Positions 1-9,545 of a stretch of 64,000 nucleotides of DNA are shown here, in pieces; the stretch's first letter is position 1, and every line of letters starts with the position of its first letter. The position numbers were made by a program, and so were the translations under genes. The DNA lies in contig CM074133.1 of assembly GCA_037178625.1 (NCBI GenBank), positions 3,931,354 to 3,995,353 of the forward strand, given 5' to 3'. The DNA is from Skeletonema tropicum. Its lineage: Eukaryota > Bacillariophyta > Thalassiosirophyceae > Thalassiosirales > Thalassiosiraceae. The notes beneath the pieces are model-generated. The model saw nothing but the letters and a program-made list of their open reading frames with translations. It did not search any database and was not told the DNA's origin.

Positions 1-379
1 TTCGAAACTGATAACAGAAGATCCATCACTCGATGTATGTATATGTATTGCTCGTCATTCTCAGCTCAGGAGAGGACTGACTACACAGAAACAGTTTCAC
101 TATGATGTGATGTGTGAACGGATTCGAATTCGAATCGAGCTGGGGCCAATCTGGTCTCAGCAGATTGAACTCTTCCTGGGAAGCATTGCACTCGGCACTC
201 GGCTCAGCAGCGCAAATAGCTATATTTATGTAACAGAAATTTTAAAGTACGTCTGGTGAGCCCTCAAGAGGCGACATTATCTATGCTAAGTGATAACGAA
301 CATGTGCTGCAGTAGCTATATTTCCCAGATCGCACCCAAATAGCTAGTCTAGTGGACCAGTAGACGCGTTTGGGAGGTT

Positions 380-426
380 ATATCGTAGATATTTGTTAAG
401 TTATTATCATCTTCGATCTACGATAT
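380..426. repeat. Inverted repeat, 11-bp arms
   Basis: The arms atatcgtagat (380-390) and atctacgatat (416-426) are exact reverse complements around a 25-nt loop. The same structure recurs in the duplicates at about 4167-4213 and 30290-30336, and after the gap near 8975-9022. It could be a hairpin in a transcript or the remnant of a small element. Confidence 0.7.
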
Positions 427-827
427 ATCAGGAGTAGGGGGAAACGCTTCTCATGAAGATGGAGCCAAAGCAGGATCAGCAGGTTGAACTCTTGACATCT
501 TTCGTATACGTTTGGATGACTGAAGGTAAAGACTTTAGTAAAGATAGACGGACGATGAATGAGACGCACAATACCAATACAACGCAGCCGCTTCTTCATC
601 GCGACTTCTCTCAAGTGAAGCGAAATTCGCTCATCAAGGAAGGCCGAGCAAAAGAAAGGGCGAAGGCGGGTATTGTAGTAAGTGCATTGCATTATTTGTA
701 TCGTACCTATTGTAGGCAGGTATATAGGGGCCAAAATGAAAGGCAAAAGTAGCAAAAGAACACTCCAGGGATTCCAACGTGGTCCCCTACCGTAGGTAGT
801 ACCAACCTGGCCCGTCTTATGTAACTT

Positions 828-965
828 CACCCTACATAGGATCTTCTGTCATAAATGGGAGTCCTCTTCAGAGGGACTCTGCATTTATGCACGCAGAGAT
901 AGATAGAGCAGAGCTGAGTCCTCCCCAGTGACTCAGACAGGTGTCTGAAGATCCTATGTAGGGTG
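828..965. repeat. MITE-like hairpin element with 19-bp perfect terminal inverted repeats
   Basis: The arm caccctacataggatcttc at 828-846 is perfectly reverse-complemented at 947-965. Inside is a second stem: cataaatg plus a gagtcc-type arm at 850-864 pairs with 873-889. The right arm and part of the interior are repeated once more, ending at 1051. There is no coding capacity, and I could not fix a target-site duplication. The structure fits a non-autonomous DNA element, but a structured transcript region is also possible. Confidence 0.6.
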
Positions 966-1417
966 TGTCTTCTGTCATAAATGGGAGTCCTCTTACGTGC
1001 TGAGACCTCCCAAGTGACTCAGACAGGTGTCTGAAGATCCTATGTAGGGTGTGTAACTTCTCTGAGCAGAAGGGAAGCGGTGCTGCCCACTGGTATGCTA
1101 CTTATGGTCACATCGGGGCCATACAGCGATACTTGGTATGCTGCTGTCTGAGTCAAAGTAAGTACTGAAGTACTGTGACTTAAGGCGGCATCAAATTGAT
1201 AGATAGATTATTTAATACTCCCTAGGCACTAGTGCCAGTAGAGAAAGGTGAACTTAAACCAGGAGGAGCTCGGGCTGGTCCCGAAGACGCCTGGTCCCGA
1301 AGACGCTTGTGGTGCCTGCTGGGCAGGAATGGGTCGACGGATGTGGAACGCGAAGGCTTTGGTGCAAGCAAGGCCAAACTGCTGGAGGAAGTGAATTTTG
1401 GGGGTGGGCGGATGGTT

Positions 1418-1525
1418 GTGTGAAAGCACAAGAATAGACACTCACATTGAACATTGATCTATCTTTTGGTAATGAACGAAGGAAGCCCCACAGAACTGGC
1501 TGCAGTGCTTGGAGAGATATGAGGA
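1418..1525. repeat. Dispersed module of about 108 bp (family member 1)
   Basis: This module begins gtgtgaaagcacaagaatag and ends gagatatgagga. It recurs at 5196-5303, 9998-10104 and 31320-31427 within the same duplicated block. More diverged copies occur in other contexts at 15194-15302, 36545-36653 and 29475-29583. Its presence in at least three unrelated surroundings marks it as a dispersed repeat older than the segmental duplication. Reading frames through it differ between copies, so it is unlikely to be coding. Confidence 0.7.
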
Positions 1526-1996
1526 AGTCGAAGTATGTACTTATACACTTAAGGCAGGCATCAAATTGATCATCAAAGTTCTAAGTACTTATTCATCATC
1601 ATGGCACGGCCATTCTCTTCTCTTCATTGCTTGACACAACATGACCACTACTGCCACACCGATTTCACATCGCGCATCCCGTGTTAAATTTTTTTACTTG
1701 TAAACTAATGTACAGTCACATAACATACCGTCTTACGTACAAAAATAACAAGCAGCACCACGACTTTTTTTTAATTTGCGCTGCAATAGCATCGAGGAAG
1801 TTACCATCATAACCACCAATAACAACGGCATCATTCGGTAGACCGTTGCGAAAACTTACGAATCCAATCTATACCATATATTCAACTTACTGTTAAATTT
1901 TCGCAACGACGCATTGAACAGTCAAGACAGCACAGTACGGTCATAAACACAACTACCCTGCACACCTCGCCATCTTTTTTCAACACAACGAGCGCA

Positions 1997-2803
1997 ATGG
2001 AGACAATCAACGTCAAAGATTGTCCACGAGAAAAACCCGAATTATTATTAGCGGGTATGCTATTGTATATATGCAAGTACTCAATGATTTCCCATTGGTA
2101 CCGCATCTGGGATCGTGATGAGGACAACCCTCCACCGGAAGTACGTCAAATCATGGACGCCGACAAGTTGGGAAATATTTTACAATTGAACAAATTATCA
2201 TTACAAAAATTCGCTGGAATAGACGATGACCTCTGGATATGGGTATTAGAACAATGTAAGTTGGTGAAAGTAAATGCAGCTGATAAAGTCATCTGTGCAG
2301 GCGCTGATAAATGGAAAGCATTTTTTGAGGAACACACGATTGATGCAGAGGTCGTCTCCGCCGCACCATTGAAATCAAGTACGCGGTGGTACATTCGTCT
2401 AGGACGAAAAACAGATAAGTGGGAAAAATGTTACCCCAGTGTATTAAAACAGGCGAATGACGGAAAGCTGTATCCGCCTCGTTGCCCAGGGATGGAAGTG
2501 ATCGGTCGGAGAGTAAATGCAGAATTGCGTGTTTGGTATGAGGAACAAAACTACCCCGAGGAAGATGACTGGGTCTGTGACGACACCTGCGAAAAAGACA
2601 ACAATGATAATGTCGGCGACAATTTCAACAGCAACAAATGCGCTGACAGCGAAGCTGCCAATCCACATGCAACTGCAACAGAACGGCCTTCGGTGGGCAA
2701 CACAAAGTTTCCACTTCTAGAAAAATATGGGTTGGCAGATCTTGATTTGTCGGACAACGCAAGCAACGGGCCGCCCATTGAAGGATATCATGAAGAAAGC
2801 TGA
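1997..2803 (+). CDS. Hypothetical protein, 268 aa, N-terminal part of a frame-shifted gene?
   Basis: I do not recognise the family. The protein is soluble-looking, with no signal peptide or membrane segment. Its first 190 residues are Trp-rich (ISHWYRIWD, DLWIWVLEQ, SSTRWYIRLG), and its C-terminal 70 residues are acidic and Asn-rich with a VCDDTC pair of cysteines. The start ATG at 1997 is the first Met in the open frame. It overlaps the next ORF (to 3317) by 77 bases in the +1 frame. That ORF resumes with a helical, charged sequence just where this one ends. Together they may be one gene with a single-base frameshift near 2770-2785, or a recoded gene. It occurs only once in the window, inside a possible TIR element. 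Confidence 0.55.
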   Translation: METINVKDCPREKPELLLAGMLLYICKYSMISHWYRIWDRDEDNPPPEVRQIMDADKLGNILQLNKLSLQKFAGIDDDLWIWVLEQCKLVKVNAADKVICAGADKWKAFFEEHTIDAEVVSAAPLKSSTRWYIRLGRKTDKWEKCYPSVLKQANDGKLYPPRCPGMEVIGRRVNAELRVWYEEQNYPEEDDWVCDDTCEKDNNDNVGDNFNSNKCADSEAANPHATATERPSVGNTKFPLLEKYGLADLDLSDNASNGPPIEGYHEES

Positions 2804-3317
2804 AGATATTTTCACCGAGGCAAAGGCAATGCTCCGTGAGTTCAAAGACGACAGCGTTGCTAATATTGATGACCAAATTGACAAGACCTGTGACGAAATG
2901 ATCTCTCTCTTACGCAGTTGGGGTAAAGTGTTCAAAGTGTTCTACACGGAGAAACCATCAGCTGCAGACAAGGTAAACTTCAAAAATGACATGGACGATG
3001 CAGTTGAAAAGCACCGCGCACTAAGGGCACAAGTTGACGACAATGATGATACACCAAAGCTTCATTATGCAGCAGATCATGGACTTGAAACTCTTGAGAC
3101 ACACCCTGACTTGTTTCTGATGATTGAGGAATGGGTAGAACAGTTCCATCAAACGGAAAGGAAGAGAGTGGAGGAGAGATGCAGGTTTGTCAAAGACGCA
3201 GATAAACATGCAGAAGCCGTTGGGAAGAAGAGAGCGAGTCAGAACAATGAAGATATCATGGCAAAAACTAGAGATACGAAGAGGCCACGAGGAAAGTACA
3301 AACAAAATAACGAATAA
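2727..3317 (+). CDS. Hypothetical helical protein, likely C-terminal part of the 1997 gene
   Basis: This open frame reads 196 codons. Its first 15 or so residues lie antisense-like across the end of the previous ORF and are probably not real. From about residue 18 (KDIMKKAEDIFTEAKAM) it becomes a convincing charged helical protein with probable coiled coils. It ends in a basic tail (KRPRGKYKQ) resembling a nuclear localisation signal. The transition matches the last in-frame residues of the upstream ORF, which suggests one protein of about 450 aa with a +1 shift. I recognise no catalytic motif, and a spliced alternative is not obvious from GT/AG sites in the overlap. Confidence 0.5.
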   Translation: MGWQILICRTTQATGRPLKDIMKKAEDIFTEAKAMLREFKDDSVANIDDQIDKTCDEMISLLRSWGKVFKVFYTEKPSAADKVNFKNDMDDAVEKHRALRAQVDDNDDTPKLHYAADHGLETLETHPDLFLMIEEWVEQFHQTERKRVEERCRFVKDADKHAEAVGKKRASQNNEDIMAKTRDTKRPRGKYKQNNE

Positions 3318-3680
3318 TTGGTTGACATCGAGATTATACGAAGCGCTGAAAATTTAGGCATTAATAGAGCATGGCATCCGGCACCTGTTTTGGGTATCAA
3401 TTTCGATCGATGTCATGGATTGGATGTTGTATGGGACGTCGTATTGAGCTAGCGGGTGGCATGTTCATGGTGGAATCGGATCGGTTAGCTGTGAGAAAAA
3501 GGGGGCACTTAGGGGGGATAAAACCTAAACACGTAATATCTAGTAAGATTATCTATGTGACCCCCGAAAAGGGGGATGGTAGGAAATTTTTTTTTAACTA
3601 GTGGCGAAATTGGTGTGGCTCAGCCACACAAACCACCATGACCATGACCATGACATATCAAAGATTCGTCCGAGACACCA

Positions 3681-4046
3681 TTGCTGCTTGCAGAGGCAGC
3701 ATTAGACGCAATCAAGAAACTCCGTGAGAATGAGAATGCGGGTTCAGAGGAGGACGACGAGAATGACGACGAGGATGATGATGCAGATGCACGGTACAAT
3801 ATCTTCTTCAATTCATTTGGTCATCTACGCTCTCGTAACGTCGAATTGATTATGGTCTTAAACAGCAAATCTGATGAATTGGTGAAAGATTATGTGATGT
3901 GTGAACGGATTCGAATTCGAATCGAGCTGGGGCCAATCTGGTCTCAGCAGATTGAACTCTTCCTGGGAAGCATTGCACTCGGCACTCGGCTCAGCAGCGC
4001 AAATAGCTATATTTATGTAACAGAAATTTTAAAGTACGTCTGGTGA
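3681..4046 (+). CDS. Acidic ORF running across a duplication breakpoint
   Basis: The first 70 codons (to about 3891) are specific to this locus. They encode a helix followed by a Glu/Asp run (EEDDENDDEDDDAD) and a segment LRSRNVELIMVLNSKSDELV, which looks protein-like. From 3892 the frame runs into duplicated block A and its remaining 50 residues are shared with 29911-30169, where the upstream part differs. The ORF is therefore a chimera made by the rearrangement, probably the remnant of a gene lost on its 3' side. No family recognised. Confidence 0.3.
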   Translation: MLLAEAALDAIKKLRENENAGSEEDDENDDEDDDADARYNIFFNSFGHLRSRNVELIMVLNSKSDELVKDYVMCERIRIRIELGPIWSQQIELFLGSIALGTRLSSANSYIYVTEILKYVW

Positions 4047-4605
4047 GCCCTCAAGAGGCGACATTATCTATGCTAAGTGATAACGAACATGTGCTGCAGT
4101 AGCTATATTTCCCAGATCGCACCCAAATAGCTAGTCTAGTGGACCAGTAGACGCGTTTGGGAGGTTATATCGTAGATATTTGTTAAGTTATTATCATCTT
4201 CGATCTACGATATATCAGGAGTAGGGGGAAACGCTTCTCATGAAGATGGAGCCAAAGCAGGATCAGCAGGTTGAACTCTTGACATCTTTCGTATACGTTT
4301 GGATGACTGAAGGTAAAGATAGACGGACGATGAATGAGACGCACAATACCAATACAACGCAGCCGCTTCTTCATCGCGACTTCTCTCAAGTGAAGCGAAA
4401 TTCGCTCATCAAGGAAGGCCGAGCAAAAGAAAGGGCGAAGGCGGGTATTGTAGTAAGTGCATTGCATTATTTGTATCGTACCTATTGTAGGCAGGTATAT
4501 AGGGGCCAAAATGAAAGGCAAAAGTAGCAAAAGAACACTCCAGGGATTCCAACGTGGTCCCCTACCGTAGGTAGTACCAACCTGGCCCACAGTCTTATGA
4601 ACTTC

Positions 4606-4743
4606 CACCCTACATAGGATCTTCTGTCATAAATGGGAGTCCTCTTCAGAGGGACTCTGCATTTATGCACGCAGAGATAGATAGAGCAGAGCTGAGTCCT
4701 CCCCAGTGACTCAGACAGGTGTCTGAAGATCCTATGTAGGGTG
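4606..4743. repeat. MITE-like hairpin, copy in U1
   Basis: Left arm at 4606-4624 and right arm at 4725-4743, both identical to the arms of the element at 828-965. Confidence 0.6.
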
Positions 4744-5376
4744 TGTCTTCTGTCATAAATGGGAGTCCTCTTACGTGCTGAGACCTCCCAAGTGACTCAG
4801 ACAGGTGTCTGAAGATCCTATGTAGGGTGTGTAACTTCTCTGAGCAGAAGGGAAGCGGTGCTGCCCACTGGTATGCTACTTATGGTCACATCGGGGCCAT
4901 ACAGCGATACTTGGTATGCTGCTGTCTGAGTCAAAGTAAGTACTGAAGTACTGTGACTTAAGGCGGCATCAAATTGATAGATAGATTATTTAATACTCCC
5001 TAGGCACTAGTGCCAGTAGAGAAAGGTGAACTTAAACCAGGAGGAGCTCGGGCTGGTCCCGAAGACGCCTGGTCCCGAAGACGCTTGTGGTGCCTGCTGG
5101 GCAGGAATGGGTCGACGGATGTGGAACGCGAAGGCTTTGGTGCAAGCAAGGCCAAACTGCTGGAGGAAGTGAATTTTGGGGGTGGGCGGATGGTTGTGTG
5201 AAAGCACAAGAATAGACACTCACATTGAACATTGATCTATCTTTTGGTAATGAACGAAGGAAGCCCCACAGAACTGGCTGCAGTGCTTGGAGAGATATGA
5301 GGAAGTCGAAGTATGTACTTATACACTTAAGGCAGGCATCAAATTGATCATCAAAGTTCTAAGTACTTATTCATCA

Positions 5377-5601
5377 TCATGGCACGGCCATTCTCTTCTC
5401 TTCATTGCTTGACACAACATGACCACTACTGGTACTAGTAGCACTCCCTCCCCCATCTGTCTGAAACAATTGGTTCAAAACAATCCCTAGATTCATCAAA
5501 TCTACCCGCTTCTTCTCATCAAATGTCTGTTCTTCACAACATATCACTGCATCCGACAAATCAATGAATGTCGCCAAATACTCCCCCTCAAATGGCGTCA
5601 A
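5377..5601 (-). CDS. Possible exon or gene fragment (minus strand), copy 1
   Basis: The minus-strand frame contains a protein-like stretch (TPFEGEYLATFIDLSDAVICC, then EEQTFDEKKRVDLMNLG). It reads more like a folded domain than the random frames around it. It is preceded on the minus strand by a candidate GT-AG intron, with a GTAAG donor about 75 nt upstream of LTLKNIVLTP. It is present unchanged at 10178-10402 and 31501-31725. The 3' part runs into block A, and in copy A1 the sequence is cut at 1653. No family recognised; it may be a gene relic carried in the duplication. Confidence 0.3.
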   Translation of the reverse strand: MTPFEGEYLATFIDLSDAVICCEEQTFDEKKRVDLMNLGIVLNQLFQTDGGGSATSTSSGHVVSSNEEKRMAVP

Positions 5602-6491
5602 GACAATATTTTTCAGCGTTAATCCTTGTCATCATCATCATGTCAGATACCTTCTTCTCCTTCTTTACGTCGGTACTGCAATCCATCTGCAATCTTACCG
5701 CCAAGCTTCAAAGCCTACACGATATGAGTCAGCAATAATGGGCGACGACGGTAATTCCTACGAAGATAATGAGAGTAGCTCCGTCAACAGACGTTATCAT
5801 AGACTTAGTAGGTACATCCACCCTTGCCTAACTCGCAATAAACTCGAAGTTCCAAACGAGTTGACCCCTGCCCCTGGTTCGTTGCTCCCCTCTAGAGTGT
5901 TGTTCTAAATTGTCTTCCGAGGATAAATAATCAATTGAAGTGTGACGCTTTGACTGTGAACTAAGTAATCTAAGTAACGCAGCACCCCTCTTACGACAAA
6001 ATGCGTCCAAAGCATATGCTGGCCAAGGCCCCTACTAGAGCGCTACGTGGATTGTGTCGATTGAAATAAAAATCACGTCTGCCGTCTTGCAATAATGAAT
6101 GAGCAGAACGGTAACCCTGACCGATAACAACCCCGTCCGCTCGCATAATTGCATATTGCTGTATTGCTGTATTGTCGATATGATTGATTGGTGAGTAGCA
6201 CTGTAGAGGAGCACAGAGCCAGAGTCCATGGAGATGTTGCCGTATAATCATGTTGTGTCGAATGTGCGGAAAGTTCGTTATTTTCACCAGCGAACCGAGA
6301 CCGAGGCACCATAGGCGCCAGGTAAGTTATCCCTCCTTCATCATTTCGACTCGGAAGGGTTCTTGGCGGCGCTTGCTGTATAATATGTTGGTAGATCCAT
6401 CGGCGGAAGAGATAATAGCATTCATAAGAAGTAGAAGAGTGGCAAGTGGCATCGGTAGGGCATATGAGTACGTCTGTGATCCGCTAAAGTT

Positions 6492-6501
6492 GTGACGTCA
6501 C
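6492..6501. promoter_or_regulatory. CRE-like palindrome gtgacgtcac
   Basis: This perfect 10-bp palindrome contains TGACGTCA, the binding core of CREB/ATF-type bZIP factors. TGACGT elements are known CO2/cAMP-responsive promoter elements in the diatom Phaeodactylum. It lies about 230 bp upstream of the IQ-protein start and is conserved in the other two copies (11295-11304 and 32616-32625). A role in regulating that gene is inferred. Confidence 0.45.
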
Positions 6502-6591
6502 GGAACCGGTACTCAGACACTCAAACTTCAACTGACGAAATGTCCGCTCAAAAAGCAAAAAGCACAAATTTTATGTACATGACATGCCGCT

Positions 6592-6607
6592 GGCCGGCCG
6601 CGGCCGC
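6592..6607. other. Fused 8-bp GC palindromes upstream of the IQ gene
   Basis: ggccggcc is followed directly by gcggccgc, and then comes a catgatt-g-aatcatg palindrome at 6607-6621. All three genomic copies have it, which argues against vector contamination. It may be part of a promoter or 5' UTR structure. Confidence 0.5.
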
Positions 6608-6732
6608 ATGATTGAATCATGGCTCACTGATCGACATTCATTTACACTTGCCGCTGGTAAAGAGCTCATTCATTCTCCAGTTTGTTTGCTCTTTAGTCAT
6701 TATCAAACACAGCAACTCATACAAAAGACAAC

Positions 6733-8079
6733 ATGGCGTCTCAAGCCGAGAACACTCACCCAAACACAATCATCCGAGGACATTACCATACCAGTGTCCC
6801 TATCAACAATGATCAAAAGCGCCGCAAGGTCGAGGCAAACTCTAATAACATCACCGCCTACCCGTCTGCTGCCATTCATGCCACCAAGGTGAGCAAGAGG
6901 ACCAAGAGGAGGACAAATAAAAGATCAAATCAACGTAGGGAAGCAAACGTGTTTGCACCTCAAATCTTCAACCATCGTCCGGCGATTCTGCCGACAAGTA
7001 CAAAGAAGGCATCAAAGAAGAGGCGCCTCGAATCCGACCCGCCTTCTCAAGAGAAGAAGATGAGGCAGGAGCTACCCAACAACTTTACTTCCAACCAATC
7101 GGCTGTGCCAGCCCAAAAGAAGAAGAGGGCTCAGAAGAATTCACGCAACAACGACGCCCCAATCTTCCGCTACAAACATCACGGTGAAGTTGCAACACCA
7201 ACAATTGCTCCACCCACGGCCACTGCTAGCAAGGCGAAGGTCTCGAAGAAGAGGCGCTCAGATGCCCACGAATCCCCCCCGCCTGCTCAAAAGAAGAAGA
7301 TGACTGCTCCTGCCCAAAAGTTGAACACGATTGATCGCGGTCAAGTTCCATCTGCCTACCAATTTACTACCAATACTACCAACAAAGCCGCTGTTCCAGT
7401 GCAAGAGAAGAATGTGCTTCAGAATCAGCCATTCGTCAACAACGTTTCATCTATCTCTGTTCTCCATCACCGCGATGAAGTTGCCAACGGAGCCACTTCT
7501 GATTTGGAGTTTGCCTATTCCGATTCGGATTCCGATTCCGAGGAAGAACATCTTGTTGTAGGGATGACCTTGCTCCCGGATGCTGATGACGCTGCCACTG
7601 TGATCCAGGCCTTCTTCAGAGGTGCCAGCGCTCGCACGATGAAGCCAAGGGCCAGGCCACAAGCGGAGCTTAAGGTTGATTCCAATCATGGCCAAGAATG
7701 GGATGGTAATTCTGATGATGATGCAGCTCCTGACGACGACTCGGTCGAGGAAGTAGAAGTCTTCCTCGTGGTGGAAGCTGAAGAGGGTGATGAAAAAGCG
7801 GAGGAAGTTGACTTTGTCGACGCAGCAGAAGCTGTTGACGAGGGTGATGAAATAGAGGAGGAAGCTGTTGTGGACAATGATAAGCCGGCTGCAAAAATTC
7901 AGACAGCCTTCAAGCGTTATCTCGCTCGGAAAAGTGCTATCAAAGCAACGGAGCGAAGGCGAAGGGCCCAGCCACAAGCAGAGTTTGATGCTAGAGCAGT
8001 GGAAGAGGAGGTGGTGGAAGAGGAAGAGGGGAAGATATCTACTCTGCCAGAAGGAATCTTCGGAGACGGAGGATGGTGA
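6733..8079 (+). CDS. IQ-motif (calmodulin-binding) protein, copy 1, altered C-terminus
   Basis: This copy encodes 448 aa. Residues 1-200 are basic and disordered, with several Lys/Arg clusters (KRTKRR, KKASKKRR, SKKRR) resembling nuclear localisation signals. A Ser/Asp run follows near 262-272. Two IQ motifs follow: VIQAFFRGASAR near 290-301 and KIQTAFKRYLARK near 388-400, with an acidic linker between them. IQ motifs bind calmodulin or EF-hand proteins, so Ca2+-dependent regulation of a nuclear protein is inferred. A 2-nt gg insertion at about 8030 shifts the frame. The last 24 or so residues of the intact copy (Arg-rich) are replaced by a short different tail. The ATG at 6733 follows a short A-rich leader and is the same in all copies. 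Confidence 0.75.
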   Translation: MASQAENTHPNTIIRGHYHTSVPINNDQKRRKVEANSNNITAYPSAAIHATKVSKRTKRRTNKRSNQRREANVFAPQIFNHRPAILPTSTKKASKKRRLESDPPSQEKKMRQELPNNFTSNQSAVPAQKKKRAQKNSRNNDAPIFRYKHHGEVATPTIAPPTATASKAKVSKKRRSDAHESPPPAQKKKMTAPAQKLNTIDRGQVPSAYQFTTNTTNKAAVPVQEKNVLQNQPFVNNVSSISVLHHRDEVANGATSDLEFAYSDSDSDSEEEHLVVGMTLLPDADDAATVIQAFFRGASARTMKPRARPQAELKVDSNHGQEWDGNSDDDAAPDDDSVEEVEVFLVVEAEEGDEKAEEVDFVDAAEAVDEGDEIEEEAVVDNDKPAAKIQTAFKRYLARKSAIKATERRRRAQPQAEFDARAVEEEVVEEEEGKISTLPEGIFGDGGW

Positions 8080-8362
8080 AGGAGCTACAGTGCACTTTGG
8101 ACGGCTGGTACTGGACTCGAAGAACACAAAGAAGGAAGATAAGGAGAGATTGAAAAGAGAAGGTGTACGGTACAGCACCTTGTGAGATTGATGATTTGAA
8201 GCGAACATCATTTGTACGTGAGAAGGATTGCGTCAGAGACCTTTGTGGAGGAGGCTTTGGTTTGAAGGTAAATGCAGCAAGAGGTCAAATGATCAGTGGA
8301 GATGGCTTTGCGGGGCAATGAGTCGGTGTGTCTTGTTTCGTTTCGGCGAGTTGCTACATTTC

Positions 8363-8862
8363 NNNNNNNNNNNNNNNNNNNNNNNNNNNNNNNNNNNNNN
8401 NNNNNNNNNNNNNNNNNNNNNNNNNNNNNNNNNNNNNNNNNNNNNNNNNNNNNNNNNNNNNNNNNNNNNNNNNNNNNNNNNNNNNNNNNNNNNNNNNNNN
8501 NNNNNNNNNNNNNNNNNNNNNNNNNNNNNNNNNNNNNNNNNNNNNNNNNNNNNNNNNNNNNNNNNNNNNNNNNNNNNNNNNNNNNNNNNNNNNNNNNNNN
8601 NNNNNNNNNNNNNNNNNNNNNNNNNNNNNNNNNNNNNNNNNNNNNNNNNNNNNNNNNNNNNNNNNNNNNNNNNNNNNNNNNNNNNNNNNNNNNNNNNNNN
8701 NNNNNNNNNNNNNNNNNNNNNNNNNNNNNNNNNNNNNNNNNNNNNNNNNNNNNNNNNNNNNNNNNNNNNNNNNNNNNNNNNNNNNNNNNNNNNNNNNNNN
8801 NNNNNNNNNNNNNNNNNNNNNNNNNNNNNNNNNNNNNNNNNNNNNNNNNNNNNNNNNNNNNN
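8363..8862. other. Assembly gap (500 N)
   Basis: Exactly 500 N, so the size is a placeholder. The left flank ends inside the 3' block of U1, and the right flank starts inside block A of U2. The gap therefore hides a junction between near-identical tandem copies, a place where assemblers commonly fail. Confidence 0.98.
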
Positions 8863-9407
8863 CGACATTATCTATGCTAAGTGATAACGAACATGTGCTG
8901 CAGTAGCTATATTTCCCAGATCGCACCCAAATAGCTAGTCTAGTGGACTCAGTAGACGCGTTTGGGAGGTTATATCGTAGATATTTGTTAAGTTTATTAT
9001 CATCTTCGATCTACGATATATCAGGAGTAGGGGGAAACGCTTCTCATGAAGATGGAGCCAAAGCAGGATCAGCAGGTTGAACTCTTGACATCTTTCGTAT
9101 ATGTTTGATGACTGAAGGTAAAGATAGACGGACGATGATGAGACGCACAATACCAATACAACGCAGCCGCTTCTCGTGCGACTTCTCTCAAGTGAAGCGA
9201 AATTCGCTCATCAAGGAAGGCCGAGCAAAAGAAAGGGCGAAGGCGGGTATTGTAGTAAAAAGTGCATTGCATTATTTGTATCGTACCTATTGTAGGCAGG
9301 TATATAGGGGCCAAATGAAAGGCAAAAGTAGCAAAAGAACACTCCAGGGATTCCAACGTGGTCCCCTACCGTAGGTAGTACCAACCTGGCCCGTCTTATG
9401 TAACTTC

Positions 9408-9545
9408 CACCCTACATAGGATCTTCTGTCATAAATGGGAGTCCTCTTCAGAGGGACTCTGCATTTATGCACGCAGAGATAGATAGAGCAGAGCTGAGTC
9501 CTCCCCAGTGACTCAGACAGGTGTCTGAAGATCCTATGTAGGGTG
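9408..9545. repeat. MITE-like hairpin, copy in U2
   Basis: Arms at 9408-9426 and 9527-9545 are identical to those at 828-965. Confidence 0.6.

Larger units (their letters stand above)
1..1653. repeat. Truncated extra copy of duplicated block A
   Basis: From base 1 this sequence matches 29911 onward almost base for base, and from base 105 it also matches 3892 onward. From about base 263 it matches the sequence after the gap at 8863. It ends at 1653, where the other copies continue into a different sequence starting gtactagtagc. A 12-nt insertion near 531 is private to this copy. The block holds a short inverted repeat, a MITE-like hairpin and a dispersed module of about 108 bp. I see no convincing gene in it. 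Open frames of 60-160 codons on both strands cross the hairpins and break between copies. Confidence 0.9.
1653..3619. mobile_element. Possible TIR DNA transposon carrying two overlapping ORFs
   Basis: The left end gccacaccgatttcac (1653-1668) and the right end gcgaaattggtgtggc (3604-3619) are inverted repeats matching at 14 of 16 positions. A T-run lies just inside each end. The left end coincides exactly with the point where this copy of block A leaves the other copies. Between the ends lie the ORFs at 1997-2803 and 2727-3317. No target-site duplication is visible, and the right flank is not the expected continuation of block A. Either a rearrangement followed insertion or the inverted repeats are chance. 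No transposase motif was recognised. Confidence 0.35.
3892..8362. repeat. Segmental duplication, copy U1 (cut by gap)
   Basis: Copy U1 contains block A (3892-5431), a mostly non-coding block (5432-6732), an IQ-motif gene (6733-8079) and the beginning of the 3' block. It is cut off by the N gap. It is nearly identical to 8863-13165 and to 30015-34480, with rare substitutions and indels. The long stretch 5432-6732 shows no convincing gene apart from a possible exon at 5377-5601 (minus). It holds a CRE-like palindrome at 6492 and a GC-rich palindrome at 6592. Confidence 0.93.

Noticed and set aside
396..830. Minus-strand frame of about 144 codons with hydrophobic stretches, repeated in block A copies (4183-4608, 30306-30794)
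   Set aside because: It runs into the MITE-like hairpin, changes length between copies and is broken in the U2 copy by several non-triplet indels. The hydrophobicity comes from T-rich antisense codons.
6592..6607. Adjacent FseI and NotI sites as vector contamination
   Set aside because: The same sequence lies in all three genomic copies with natural flanks, and no other vector sequence is visible.
7447..8211. Long minus-strand frame (254 codons) opposite the IQ gene
   Set aside because: It is the antisense shadow of the acidic and Ser-Asp coding stretch; the frame changes between the three copies.
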